Shown here: positions 1 through 9,591 of the stretch, piece by piece | How positions within the stretch are numbered: the first letter of the stretch is position 1 | Layout of the letters: each line of letters starts with the position of its first letter | Source of the DNA: Pseudohongiella sp. | Lineage (GTDB): Bacteria > Pseudomonadota > Gammaproteobacteria > Pseudomonadales > Pseudohongiellaceae | Assembly: GCA_030651695.1 (NCBI GenBank) | Contig: JAUSCD010000012.1 | Coordinates: forward strand, 62,001 to 126,000 | Direction: 5' to 3' | DNA length: 64,000 nucleotides | The notes under the pieces: model-generated | What the model saw: only the letters and a program-made list of their open reading frames with translations | What the model was told of the DNA's origin: nothing | Databases searched by the model: none | Translations under genes and position numbers: made by a program

Positions 1-1
1 G

Positions 2-1327
2 TATTTCGATTTACCCGGATTGCAGTTTTCCATGAACTGGCAATTGGTATTGATTGCCTCATCGGTCAGCCTGTTGGGGGCGTGCACGGGGGCAATGAAT
101 GCCGTCCTGAAAGCAGTGCGCTTGCCACCGGCCGAAGCCATGCGGCCGGAACCACCAGCGAGCTTCAAACCGGGCCTGATGGAACGTATCGGGATAGCCC
201 GGTTACTGCCCTCTGCGGGCCGAATGATCCTGCGTAACGTCGAGCGCAAAGCCCTGCAAAGTTTTTTATCGTCACTGGGTGTGGCGTTTTCAGTTGCGAT
301 TCTGGTGATCGGATTTTTTATGTTTGATGGTGTGCGCTTTCTGATGGATCTGCAGTTCCGCGAAATTCAGCGTGAAGACGTGTCGGTGAATTTTCACCAG
401 CATCAGTCTGACCGGGTGTTACATGAATTATGGCGCCTGCCGGGTGTCACGCGGGTGGAACCTTTCCGCACTGTGCCTGCGCGTTTGTCCAACGGGCACC
501 TGTACCGTGACAGCGGCATACAGGGCATGCAGGCGGACGGCAAACTCAGACGCGTGGTGAGCAGCAATATACTGACTTACCCTTTGCCTGCTGATGGCCT
601 CGTACTGAGTCGTGTGCTGGCACAGCGGCTGGATGTGAACGCTGGCGACTGGCTGCATGTCCAGATGCTTGAAGGGCAGCGACAACAACATCCCGTTCAG
701 GTCACAGGTGTGGTCGATGACTTTATGGGCGTCAGTGCCTACATGGACATCCAGGCATTGCACCAACTCAGCGGGGAGCACGGACTGATCAGCGGCGTGT
801 ATCTGTCGGTGACGCAGGATGAGCGCAGCCGGTTGTACCAGACCCTGAAACAGATGCCTATGGTGGCAGGGGTCGCCTCGCCCGCGGAGATGCTGGTTTC
901 TTTTGACACTCAGATGGCGCAGAATATTTTTATATCGGTTGGCTTTCTGGTCGGATTTGCATCAGTGATTGCTGTTGGCGTGATCTATAACGGCGCGCGT
1001 ATTGCGCTGTCCGAGCGCGGACGCGAGCTGGCGAGTCTGCGCGTGATGGGCTTCCATCGCCGTGAAGTCGCCATCTTGTTATTAGGCGAGCAGGCACTGA
1101 TTACCCTGTTTGCCATTCCTATGGGCTGGGTCATTGGTTACAGCATGGCCTGGCTGGTCGTTCAGGGTATGGCTACCGATATGTTCAGGATTCCGTATGT
1201 ATTGAATCCTCAAACCTGGCTGTACTCGGCATTAATCACCATGGCGGCTGCACTGGCCAGCGGTATAGCCGTCAGACGTCGCCTTGATCATTTTGATCTG
1301 ATCAGCGTGCTGAAAACACGGGAGTAG
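2..1327 (+). CDS. ABC transporter permease, FtsX/MacB type (5' end cut off)
   Basis: The reading frame is open to the first base, so the N-terminus lies outside the window. The visible part holds a hydrophobic segment at its start, a transmembrane helix after the LQSFLSSLGVAFSVAIL stretch, a periplasmic MacB-PCD-like domain, and three C-terminal helices with the FtsX signature ERGRELASLRVMGFHRREV. This is the second half of a large two-FtsX-domain permease. It would sit in the inner membrane and work with an ATPase presumably encoded upstream. The adaptor gene follows after 3 nt, so the two are co-transcribed. The substrate cannot be read from sequence; lipid, lipoprotein or peptide export is usual for the family. 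Confidence 0.85.
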   Translation, partial: YFDLPGLQFSMNWQLVLIASSVSLLGACTGAMNAVLKAVRLPPAEAMRPEPPASFKPGLMERIGIARLLPSAGRMILRNVERKALQSFLSSLGVAFSVAILVIGFFMFDGVRFLMDLQFREIQREDVSVNFHQHQSDRVLHELWRLPGVTRVEPFRTVPARLSNGHLYRDSGIQGMQADGKLRRVVSSNILTYPLPADGLVLSRVLAQRLDVNAGDWLHVQMLEGQRQQHPVQVTGVVDDFMGVSAYMDIQALHQLSGEHGLISGVYLSVTQDERSRLYQTLKQMPMVAGVASPAEMLVSFDTQMAQNIFISVGFLVGFASVIAVGVIYNGARIALSERGRELASLRVMGFHRREVAILLLGEQALITLFAIPMGWVIGYSMAWLVVQGMATDMFRIPYVLNPQTWLYSALITMAAALASGIAVRRRLDHFDLISVLKTRE

Positions 1328-1330
1328 TTC

Positions 1331-2497
1331 ATGCGCAAATGGATAGTGGGAGCTCTGGCTCTGCTGGTTGTTATCATTTATTTTTTCAGCACTTCCTCAT
1401 CCGCGGTTCGTGTTGAGACAGCCACCGTCGGGCAACGGGATCTGATGATTACAGTGCAGGAACAAGGGCGCACCCGCGCACGTCTGCCTTACACAGTGAC
1501 AGCGCCTGTTAATGCCTACATGCAACGCACAGCGCTGATCGAAGGACATCGCGTTGAACAGGGACAAGCCTTGGTGGAGTTGTCTCTGCTGGCGGAGGAC
1601 AATCGTGCTGAAGCCAGCTACCGGGCCAATCTTCAGGCGGCCGAAGCACGCCGACGCGTAGCAGAAGCCAGCCTTACCGAAGCGGAATCCACGCTGGCGC
1701 GCAGCCGCAACGAAGCTGATCGCCGCGAACGACTTTATCTGGACCGACTGATTGGCAGCGAGGAGCTGGAGCTTTACCGACAGGCTGTGCAGGCCGCAGA
1801 ATCCCGCCAACAAAGTGCGCGCTCCTCGCTCGCGGCGGCGCAAGCCGAAATAGAAAGTGCGCGTGCGCGCCTGATGGGCCGCGGTGACAACAATGAATCT
1901 GAAGGCAACCTGACCTTGACCGCGCCGGTCAGCGGCACGGTGCTGAGGGTGCACGAGCGTGGTGATCGCGCTGTCAGCGCTGGCACCGCCCTGTTTGAAA
2001 TCAGCGATGGCGATGCACTGGAACTGGTGGTCGACCTGCTGACACAAGACGCAGTGCGTGTCAGCGCAGGCGACGAGATACTGATCAGCGGCTGGGGCAG
2101 TAGTGAAGTACTGCGCGGCGTGGTGGACTATGTGGAACCGCAGGCATTCACCAAGTTCTCAGCCCTCGGGGTTGAAGAGCAGCGGGTCAATGTGGTGGGT
2201 TCGCTGATACAGAATCATCCGTCACTGGGCGCAGGCTACAGAATCGAAGCCGCGATTGTAGTAGCCCGGCACGAACAAACGCTGGCAGTCCCTGCCAGCG
2301 CCCTGTTCCGTCGCAATGAACAATGGCATGTGTTTACAGTGGCCGACGGCAGAGCCAGCCTGCGGGAAGTGCGGATCGGTGACCGGAACAGAGAATATGC
2401 GCAGGTACTCGACGGCCTGCAGCCCGGCACTGAAGTGATCATTTTCCCGTCTGACCTGGTGATTGACGGCGCTGAGGTCAGCGCGGCCAACATCTGA
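1331..2497 (+). CDS. HlyD-family periplasmic adaptor subunit
   Basis: 388 aa membrane-fusion protein. One N-terminal transmembrane helix (about residues 5-20, LLVVIIYFFSTSSSAV) anchors it. A split biotinyl-lipoyl region flanks a long Ala/Glu/Arg-rich coiled coil (about residues 85-180), followed by beta-barrel and membrane-proximal domains. It would connect the upstream FtsX permease to an outer-membrane factor or act as a periplasmic regulator. The ATG lies 3 nt after the permease stop, showing translational coupling. No outer-membrane TolC-like gene is visible downstream. Confidence 0.87.
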   Translation: MRKWIVGALALLVVIIYFFSTSSSAVRVETATVGQRDLMITVQEQGRTRARLPYTVTAPVNAYMQRTALIEGHRVEQGQALVELSLLAEDNRAEASYRANLQAAEARRRVAEASLTEAESTLARSRNEADRRERLYLDRLIGSEELELYRQAVQAAESRQQSARSSLAAAQAEIESARARLMGRGDNNESEGNLTLTAPVSGTVLRVHERGDRAVSAGTALFEISDGDALELVVDLLTQDAVRVSAGDEILISGWGSSEVLRGVVDYVEPQAFTKFSALGVEEQRVNVVGSLIQNHPSLGAGYRIEAAIVVARHEQTLAVPASALFRRNEQWHVFTVADGRASLREVRIGDRNREYAQVLDGLQPGTEVIIFPSDLVIDGAEVSAANI

Positions 2498-2516
2498 GTC
2501 CGTGTTATCGCCCAAA

Positions 2517-2535
2517 ACAAATGATAATCATTCCT
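2517..2535. promoter_or_regulatory. Fur box upstream of hemP
   Basis: The central 13 bases (AATGATAATCATT, 2520-2532) match the classical 19-base Fur consensus exactly; 13 of 19 bases match over the whole box. It lies about 100 nt ahead of hemP and the heme-type TonB receptor, where an iron-responsive promoter would be expected. Fe-Fur would repress the hemP-receptor-cbiX-like operon when iron is plentiful. Confidence 0.8.
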
Positions 2536-2637
2536 ATTTACATCCGGCAAAAACCTGTTTACCATGCTTTCACGTTGGTTGATCGCCTGCGCGCGCAAAT
2601 GATCTCTTGCTGCCAGAATCGGAGGTTCGGCCTCACC

Positions 2638-2826
2638 ATGCAAAAACAGATGAGCAAAATGGAAATGACAACCCAAACTGCCCCCGTGTTACCCGCTCGG
2701 GGGAAACCCCGGATAATTGAGTCTTCACAACTATTCGATCAACACCATACGGTCACCATTCTGCATCAAGGTGAGCAATATACCTTGCGGCTGACTGCCA
2801 GCAATAAATTGATTCTGACCAAATAG
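2638..2826 (+). CDS. hemP: Hemin uptake protein HemP
   Basis: 62 aa with the ATG at 2638, preceded by GGAGG at 2621-2625. A longer frame runs back through the Fur box and is not credible as the start. The C-terminal half carries the HemP signature: a Ser-x-x-Leu-Phe start, then ILHQGEQYTLRLT, ending in NKLILTK. HemP proteins are small cytoplasmic proteins found with heme receptors; in several bacteria they activate receptor gene expression. The TonB receptor begins 87 nt downstream on the same strand, so both are probably in one Fur-controlled transcript. Confidence 0.88.
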   Translation: MQKQMSKMEMTTQTAPVLPARGKPRIIESSQLFDQHHTVTILHQGEQYTLRLTASNKLILTK

Positions 2827-2913
2827 TTTTAAAGAAACACCTAAAATACGTCCGCCAGCCAGGCTTTCAGCCGTCGCCAGCCAGACACTCTGATCAACAG
2901 GAGAACTCTGACT

Positions 2914-5181
2914 GTGCAAAATTCAATGCAATCCACTTTATCTGGAAAACCCTTTTTTATCCTGCCCGCAGCAGCGCTGCTACTACTTTGTTCATCGCAG
3001 GTTTTGGCGCAAGCGGCCGCTGATACTTCAGGTGCCAACAACACACCCGCAACCGAAGAAGTTATCGTAACTGCGACCCGGCTGCCCCGCCGCAGCTCGG
3101 AAATTGCCGGCACGGTATCTGTCATCACTGATGCCGACATTCAGCGCCAGATGGCCAACGATCTGAACGACCTGACACGCTACCAACCGGGCATCAGCAT
3201 GGAAACCGCCAACCGCGGCGGTAATCAGGGATTTATTATCCGCGGTATCGGTGGCAATCGGGTGTTAACTGTTCTGGACGGAGTACGCAGCGCGGATATT
3301 TACAACGCCGGCCCGTCCTCCTATGGCAAGGATGCTTTTGAATTGGATGATGTCAAAGCCGTTGAACTGATCCGCGGCCCTGCATCTGTGCTGTACGGCG
3401 CCGATGCTATGGGCGGTGCGGTACTGCTGCGCAGCAAGGATGCTGCCGACTATCTCACCGGCAACGACAGACATTTTATTGGTATACGCAGCTCAGGTGA
3501 CAGCGCCAACGACCAATGGAAGCTGGGTATGACCTATGCCACTCAGGCACACACTTCTGCCGGGAACTTCGATACCGTTGTGCAACTGACAAAACGCGAA
3601 TATTCCGAACGGGATGTCAAAGGCGAAGGTCGCCTGAATCCTCAGCAAGCCGACACGGTTGGCACCCTGATCAAAACGCGATGGACACTTAATCCTGCGC
3701 ACTCACTGCAGCTGACACTTGACCGCCGGGATGAGGAAACCGATAGCGAGATCCTGACCGAACTCAGCAGCTCAGTGCAGGAATCACTGGCATTTGACAG
3801 CAGCACAAGACAACGCATCAGTCTCCGGCATGAATGGCAGACTGATGCCATGCTGGCAGATCACATTCAGACCCAAATCGACTATCAGAAAAGTGATGGG
3901 CGCCAGGTGTCCTATCAACTGAGAACCAGCTTTTCATTCGTGAATCCGCGCAACCCCCCCAGTTTCAGCGGCACACAGGCGCACCGCAACTCGGACTTTG
4001 GATTCAATCAGGATACTACTCAGCTCAGCATCATTGCGCACAAAGCGACGGCGTCGCACGCCGCCCGGCATGAGCTGGTTTATGGTCTGCATTCAGAACG
4101 AACGGATACCGAGCGGCCACGTGAACGCTGCGATACCGCAGTCAGCACAGGCATGGTCAGTTGTGCTATACCATCCTACCCAATGGCTGCGCCGGAAGTA
4201 TTCCCGAACAAGACCTTTCCGGATACACGTACCGAGCGCACAGGTTTTTTTGTGCAGGACGAAATACGTCTGTTGGAAAACCGGCTTAGCCTGATTCCGG
4301 GTGTACGAGTGGATCGTTACCGCATGGACCCGCGCCCGGACGCCTTGTTCACATCATACACGGACGTGGAAAACCTGAGTGGTTTTCAGATTGGACCGGT
4401 GGCAGAAAACAATGTCTCTTTTAATCTTGGAGCGGTCTATCAGCTTACGCCAGCACTGAATGTGTTTGCACAATATGCCGAAGGTTTCAGACCTGCCAAC
4501 TTTGATGAGGCCAACCAGGCATTTGTGAATGCGGGTCATGGCTACATCATAGTGCCCAATACCGAACTGGAGGCGGAAACCAGCGAAGGTCTTGAACTGG
4601 GCATTCGTGCCGCGATGGACAACACCTCGTTATCCTTTGTGGTATATGACAACCGCTACGACAATTTTATCGAGAGCCGGAACATCGGTACACGCAATGG
4701 ACTCAGTCTGTTCCAGGATCAGAACGTCGGTAAAGCGCGCATTTATGGTGCCGAGACATCTCTCGACTGGTTCATTGCCCCATCCCTGAGCCTGCGCAAC
4801 AGTCTGGCATGGTCACGTGGTGAGGATCGCATTACAGGAGCCTCTCTCGATAGCGTGGATCCACTTACTCTGGTCAGCGCCTTGCGATACGCACCCGACA
4901 ATCGCTGGGCGGTGGAGGCTGTCCTGAGCGCTGCCGCAAAACAGGACCGTGTGTCTGCCCCCGATCGTGTGCAGGGCGAGTCATGGCAGATATTGGATAT
5001 TCTGGGACACCTGGCCATTAACGAAAACACCCGTATTCAGTTCGGCATTTTTAACGTCACTGACGAGCAATATGCACGCTGGAGCAGTATTCGTGGTCTT
5101 GCTTCCAATGATGCCCGCAATATCGCCAACGCACAGTCCACCGGCACTAACGCCCGGCTTTCAATCAATCTTCAGTTCTGA
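2914..5181 (+). CDS. TonB-dependent heme/hemoglobin-type receptor
   Basis: 755 aa outer-membrane receptor. A signal peptide covers about residues 1-33, a TonB box (EEVIVTATR) residues 48-56, then the plug domain with the RGIGGNRVLTVLDGVR motif, then the 22-strand barrel ending in Phe. The barrel contains FRPANFDEAN followed by VPNTELEAETSEGLELG, which correspond to the FRAP and NPNL boxes of heme receptors. The start is GTG (2914) because an AGGAG-type site lies at 2898-2903 at proper spacing; the in-frame ATG at 2926 is too far. It follows hemP and a Fur box, so iron-repressed heme uptake is the likely role. The exact ligand (free heme or hemoprotein) is inferred. Confidence 0.87.
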   Translation: MQNSMQSTLSGKPFFILPAAALLLLCSSQVLAQAAADTSGANNTPATEEVIVTATRLPRRSSEIAGTVSVITDADIQRQMANDLNDLTRYQPGISMETANRGGNQGFIIRGIGGNRVLTVLDGVRSADIYNAGPSSYGKDAFELDDVKAVELIRGPASVLYGADAMGGAVLLRSKDAADYLTGNDRHFIGIRSSGDSANDQWKLGMTYATQAHTSAGNFDTVVQLTKREYSERDVKGEGRLNPQQADTVGTLIKTRWTLNPAHSLQLTLDRRDEETDSEILTELSSSVQESLAFDSSTRQRISLRHEWQTDAMLADHIQTQIDYQKSDGRQVSYQLRTSFSFVNPRNPPSFSGTQAHRNSDFGFNQDTTQLSIIAHKATASHAARHELVYGLHSERTDTERPRERCDTAVSTGMVSCAIPSYPMAAPEVFPNKTFPDTRTERTGFFVQDEIRLLENRLSLIPGVRVDRYRMDPRPDALFTSYTDVENLSGFQIGPVAENNVSFNLGAVYQLTPALNVFAQYAEGFRPANFDEANQAFVNAGHGYIIVPNTELEAETSEGLELGIRAAMDNTSLSFVVYDNRYDNFIESRNIGTRNGLSLFQDQNVGKARIYGAETSLDWFIAPSLSLRNSLAWSRGEDRITGASLDSVDPLTLVSALRYAPDNRWAVEAVLSAAAKQDRVSAPDRVQGESWQILDILGHLAINENTRIQFGIFNVTDEQYARWSSIRGLASNDARNIANAQSTGTNARLSINLQF

Positions 5182-5209
5182 TTTTTTACATTCACAAAGG
5201 AGTCACATC

Positions 5210-6172
5210 ATGCAAATTGTGCGTGGAATTTCACTGGCCAGTCTGTTTCTGTTGGTGGGCGCATTTGGCAAAGCGCACGCGCAAACCAGCAATCACGAGC
5301 ACACACCAAATCATTCCCAGAGCCCGACGCGCACGGGCGTCTTGATTATGGCGCACGGCGGTAATCCTGAGTGGGACGCAGGTGTGCTGGAAACACTGGA
5401 ACCGCTAATGCTGAAATATCCACTGGAAGTCGCCTTTGGTATGGCTGATGCGTATTCCCTGCAGGAAGCAGTCAGCAAGCTGGAACATCAGGGAGTGACC
5501 GAAATTGCAGTCGTGCGTCTGTTTATCAGCGGCGAAAGCTGGTACGAGCGCACCCGGCAGATTCTTGGTCTGCAGGCGGGCGCCCCCGTCAGAGAAGTAC
5601 CTGCAGACGACCACAGCGCTCACGGACAACATGGAAGCCACGGTGCACCGTCGGACGCAAACCACACCATGCACCGCATGGAATTCTGGCAGCTTGATAC
5701 ACGCGCCAACTTCAGCATGAGCACCGAGGGATTGGCGGATGCCGAAGGCATGTCAGAAGTATTGTTGAGCCGCGCTCTGGAACTGAGCCGCAATCCGGCG
5801 CAGGAAGATGTGCTGATTCTTGCGCACGGCCCGGAAGATGATGGCGAAAACGACCGCTGGCTCAGTGCAATTGGTGAGCGCACCAATCTGCTCAGACAAG
5901 GCGGCTTTAACGAAATAAGGGTTGCAACACTGCGTGAGGATTGGCCGGAAAAACGTGAAGCAGCACAGAAACAGGTACGCGATTTTATTGCAGCAAGCCG
6001 CGCTGCCGGCCGCACACCTGTCGTGATCCCTTACCGCGTACACGGCTTCGGCCCTTATGCCCAAGTACTCGACGGTCTGGACTATGTATCTGACGGCAGA
6101 GGCCTGATCCCCCACCCGGCGGTCACCCGCTGGATAGAGGATCAGATCGCTGAATTGGGCGTGACGCCCTGA
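5210..6172 (+). CDS. Exported CbiX-like sirohydrochlorin chelatase family protein
   Basis: 320 aa. Start ATG at 5210 follows AAAGGAG; the open frame extends further upstream but only inside the receptor gene. A Sec signal peptide ends near AHA-QT (about residue 25). Two CbiX-type half-domains are visible, each opening with the active-site pattern: GVLIMAHGGNP (His49) and VLILAHGPEDDG. Between them lies a His-rich loop (about residues 134-158, DDHSAHGQHGSHG). CbiX/SirB enzymes insert Co, Ni or Fe into sirohydrochlorin in the cytoplasm; this one appears periplasmic and belongs to a heme-uptake operon. A role in tetrapyrrole or metal handling is inferred; classical cobalt chelation is less likely here. 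Confidence 0.78.
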   Translation: MQIVRGISLASLFLLVGAFGKAHAQTSNHEHTPNHSQSPTRTGVLIMAHGGNPEWDAGVLETLEPLMLKYPLEVAFGMADAYSLQEAVSKLEHQGVTEIAVVRLFISGESWYERTRQILGLQAGAPVREVPADDHSAHGQHGSHGAPSDANHTMHRMEFWQLDTRANFSMSTEGLADAEGMSEVLLSRALELSRNPAQEDVLILAHGPEDDGENDRWLSAIGERTNLLRQGGFNEIRVATLREDWPEKREAAQKQVRDFIAASRAAGRTPVVIPYRVHGFGPYAQVLDGLDYVSDGRGLIPHPAVTRWIEDQIAELGVTP

Positions 6173-6184
6173 CACAAGACCCTG

Positions 6185-7192
6185 CTACTGCACAGACAGT
6201 TGTTCCAGTACACGCGCACCCATCAATATGCCTGGCATGGAGTGGTTACCTTCGTGGCAGGCATATTCATACAGATCCGGTGATGCAAACATGGGCAATT
6301 CACCGGTCCACGCGGTGCTGTAAAGCTCGGGATCTTCGATAGTGAATTGGTAACGGATCTCGCGCTCATTAACACGGTAAAAGCGCTCGGTGATTTTGGC
6401 ATTGGCAGAAGTATATGCGCCCCCACGTGAAACCTGCTCGGGATGGAAATTGATCGTCTCCACCACCAGTGTATTGCCTTCATACCAACCGATAGAATCG
6501 CCGTGCCACTGAGGGATCCCTGCAGCGTTGTGTTTGCCATTGATTTTTACAATCCGCGCATCGTGAGCCATTTCAGCCAGGATCATCACATGTGTCGGAC
6601 TTTGCACAATCTGGATTGTATTGTTATACAGCGATGGCAATGAGGGAACAATTGACGCAAAACTCAAAAGGCAGCGCTCCGCCAGACTGCGTCCCTCGGG
6701 GCCGTCATTCTGATCCAGATGCGCGTAGGACATTGCAGCGCGCTGCGCACTGCGGGCTTCACGCCCGCCATCTTTCCAGGGGATACGACCGTCTTCCGGT
6801 TCGATGATAAAGGAGGTGCGCAATTCACCATCAATCACCGCTAGCCAGTCTCCCGGGCTGATCCAGAAGGCATTGTAACCGCCGACGTTATGCGGGCCCG
6901 GCGCTTCAGCACCACGTTCTTCCAGCGCATCGGTGTATTGTTGCAGACTGGGCACCAGACGCTCGGCCTCTTCCTGAGTAACTGTCAACTTGCCCTCAAA
7001 CTGAGGACTCCGTTCGACGGCTGTGCGTGACGAATAATCCCAGATGCCCTGCAGGTCGGGCACACCCCAATTGGTCGTGGGCCAGTCTATAGCGCTGTCA
7101 GCTGCCTGCAGTGAACCGCTCAGCATAAAACCCGCACATACTACGGCGACAGACAGGTTTTGAGTTTGCCTGATAAACATTGACTTGATCAT
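6185..7192 (-). CDS. Exported protein of unknown function
   Basis: 335 aa with a signal peptide (cleavage near SLQAAD, about residue 31). I recognise the pattern of a large uncharacterised exported family (WGVPDLQGIWDYSS near the N-terminus; QWHGDSIGWYEGNTLVVET and ERFYRVNEREIRYQFT in the C-terminal half), common in Acidobacteria and marine Gammaproteobacteria, but no assigned function. It is Trp-rich and likely a beta-rich periplasmic fold. It converges with the CbiX-like gene with only 12 nt between stops. A 180 nt stretch upstream holds its own promoter region. No enzymatic motif can be named. Confidence 0.72.
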   Translation of the reverse strand: MIKSMFIRQTQNLSVAVVCAGFMLSGSLQAADSAIDWPTTNWGVPDLQGIWDYSSRTAVERSPQFEGKLTVTQEEAERLVPSLQQYTDALEERGAEAPGPHNVGGYNAFWISPGDWLAVIDGELRTSFIIEPEDGRIPWKDGGREARSAQRAAMSYAHLDQNDGPEGRSLAERCLLSFASIVPSLPSLYNNTIQIVQSPTHVMILAEMAHDARIVKINGKHNAAGIPQWHGDSIGWYEGNTLVVETINFHPEQVSRGGAYTSANAKITERFYRVNEREIRYQFTIEDPELYSTAWTGELPMFASPDLYEYACHEGNHSMPGILMGARVLEQLSVQ

Positions 7193-7374
7193 AGATACGC
7201 TTCGTTATTTTGTTGTTATTAAAATCGGCCACTTACGACTACGTCCGAAACTCAATCAGATACTGCGTTAAGTATCACGCAGGTATGATAGCGTCAAACG
7301 ATTCACTTACTTTTAGCCAGAAGTCACTTCCGGCCATCAGCCTGCCAAAGCGTCTTGAATCTCTGCCGGAGCAA

Positions 7375-9591
7375 TCAGCTTCGCACATCCAGAAAATAGT
7401 CTTCCGCTTTAAACACATCTACTTCGATTGCTGCCATTGCTGCCGCATTGGCTTCCTTTAACATCGCTGCTTCTGCCTGTGTGATCACTTTGGAGCTGAA
7501 TGCAAGATCAATAAGATCATAAGCCATACCCCGGGGCAGTTCGCGCGCGCGTTGCGCCTTGCTGATCTTTTTCTTGATTGGCTCAACCTCAGTGTGCAGA
7601 CGGAAGGCCTTCATCAAACGTCCCATACCAGGATCACTTTCATCAATCGGCGCAATACCGTCAGTGATGCGTTTGTACTGTTCGTTCATCAATTGAATGG
7701 AGCCGGCAACTTTCGGGATCAGTTTGTCAGACGGACCGCGCGATAGTGGATTCATGCGCAGGAACAATGCCGATGGCCCGCGCAGCCACCAACCGACAAT
7801 TGGCGCATCGAAGTTGGCATGAATACCTTCAAACGCATCCTGAATTTTGGCGAGTGCGTATTCACAGCTGTATGCGACCAGGGGCAGATCTTCTTCACGG
7901 CTGCCTTCCGCTTTGAAACGACGCAAAGCAGACAATGCCAGCACCTGATATGTGAGAGCATCAGCAAAACGACCACCCAGGCTGCCTTTTGCTTTGAGTT
8001 TGCTGCCGATCAGATAAAGCGCCAGGTCTGCCAGTAAAGCATAACGCGTTGAAGCCCAGGCCAGCCGGCGATAATAAGTTGCAACTGCGCCCGGCTCAGG
8101 ACTGCCGGCACTGAATCCCCGCGTCAGGCCACGCACCTTGGCTCGAAAGAAATTGCTGGTGGTGTGCCATAACCAGCCCAGCAGCTTGCTGCGGAACTCG
8201 GCAGAGTCGTTGTTTTCTACAGCTTTCACCAAAGGCAGTGCGTACGGGTGACAGCGCGTTGCACCCTGACCAAAGGTTATAAGCGTGCGCGTCATGATGT
8301 TAGCGCCTTCCACGGTGATGCTGACCGGCGCACTGCTGTAGCCACCGCCCAGAATATTATTGGGTCCCTGCATTACACCGGAGCCTGAGAAAACGTCCAT
8401 GCCGTCGATAATGACGCGCTGTGTGTAATCGGTGCTGCTCGATTTCAGCAAGGCAGAAATTACCGGCGGTTGTTCGCCATTGTCCAGAGCAGAGCAGGCG
8501 TATACACGCGAACCCTCAAACATGTAGGTGAACGCAGCAATGCGGGCAATTTTTTCCTGTACGCCTTCCATCAATCCAATCGGGATTCCAAACTGGTTAC
8601 GGATGACAGAATAGGCGCCGGTAGCCGCTGCAATCAGTTTCATACCACCAATTGCACCAGCTGGCAGCGAGACCGCGCGTCCGCCTGCCAGTTGCTCCAT
8701 CAACATACGCCAACCCTGGCCGGCATAATCAGGCCCACCAATAATTTGCTCCGGTGAGGCAATGACATTTTCGCCAATAATCGGGCCGTTATAGAAACTC
8801 AGACCAATAGGCAGATGGTGATCGCCGTTATACAAACCCGGTGTGCCTTTGTGCAGCATGATTACAGTGATACCCGGATATTCACCTTTACCCAGAAGGT
8901 TCTCCGGGTCATGCATCTGGAATGCGAGCGAAATCAAGTTAGCGGCCGGTGCCAGCGTGATGTAGCGTTTGCGGAAATTGAGACGGATTTTTACTTCGCC
9001 CTGATCGTCGCGGAACACCACACCTTCTGCCTTGATGGACGCAGCATCGGATCCGGCGGTCAGTTCTGTGAGACCAAAACAGGGAACGTACTCACCACTG
9101 GCCAGCTTGGGCAGGTAGGCGTCTTTTTGCGCTTCCGTGCCGTAGTGTTTTAACAGTTCGGCCGCGCCCAAAGAGTTGGGGATCACAACAAAAGTGCCGG
9201 CAGTAGGACAGTAGGGATTGATCTTGGCCATAATCGACGAGATAGCCAGCGTGGAGAACTCCTTGCCGCCGTACTGCTTCGGAATCAGCAGCCCCATAAA
9301 CCCCATTTGCTTGATGGCATCGAGTACTTCGTCGGGAACCTTGCGTGTGATACTGATCTGATATCGATCAATCATGCGGCACAGGTCTTCTGTCGGACCA
9401 TCCAGAAAAGCCTGCTCCTCTGCGGAGTGCTGGCTGTAAGGCTCGGCCAGCATTTTTGCGAAATCAGGATTGCCGGAGAAAATCTCTCCGTCTATCCATA
9501 CAGTACCCGCCTCCAGGGCCTGTTTCTCGGTGTCAGAAATACGGGGCAGCACATTGTTATCCCGCATGAACTTCATAATGGCAGCAAACAT
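7375..9591 (-). CDS. fadE: Acyl-CoA dehydrogenase FadE
   Basis: 738 aa. The ATG at 9591 follows AGAGG at good spacing; a TTG six bases upstream is less likely. The protein has the FadE layout: an N-terminal acyl-CoA dehydrogenase domain with CFGLTELTAGSDAASI (FAD/substrate loop), the middle beta domain, the helical domain with the signature VEGANIMTRTLITFGQGATRCHPY, and the C-terminal FadE-specific DUF1974 region. It is shorter than E. coli FadE (814 aa), lacking its N-terminal membrane segments. It performs the first, FAD-linked step of fatty-acid beta-oxidation. fadJ and fadI lie 2-5 kb away on the other strand. Confidence 0.92.
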   Translation of the reverse strand: MFAAIMKFMRDNNVLPRISDTEKQALEAGTVWIDGEIFSGNPDFAKMLAEPYSQHSAEEQAFLDGPTEDLCRMIDRYQISITRKVPDEVLDAIKQMGFMGLLIPKQYGGKEFSTLAISSIMAKINPYCPTAGTFVVIPNSLGAAELLKHYGTEAQKDAYLPKLASGEYVPCFGLTELTAGSDAASIKAEGVVFRDDQGEVKIRLNFRKRYITLAPAANLISLAFQMHDPENLLGKGEYPGITVIMLHKGTPGLYNGDHHLPIGLSFYNGPIIGENVIASPEQIIGGPDYAGQGWRMLMEQLAGGRAVSLPAGAIGGMKLIAAATGAYSVIRNQFGIPIGLMEGVQEKIARIAAFTYMFEGSRVYACSALDNGEQPPVISALLKSSSTDYTQRVIIDGMDVFSGSGVMQGPNNILGGGYSSAPVSITVEGANIMTRTLITFGQGATRCHPYALPLVKAVENNDSAEFRSKLLGWLWHTTSNFFRAKVRGLTRGFSAGSPEPGAVATYYRRLAWASTRYALLADLALYLIGSKLKAKGSLGGRFADALTYQVLALSALRRFKAEGSREEDLPLVAYSCEYALAKIQDAFEGIHANFDAPIVGWWLRGPSALFLRMNPLSRGPSDKLIPKVAGSIQLMNEQYKRITDGIAPIDESDPGMGRLMKAFRLHTEVEPIKKKISKAQRARELPRGMAYDLIDLAFSSKVITQAEAAMLKEANAAAMAAIEVDVFKAEDYFLDVRS

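Noticed and set aside
4949-5209. Upstream extension of the CbiX-like reading frame
   Set aside because: It lies inside the receptor gene in another frame; a signal peptide and AAAGGAG site define the start at 5210.
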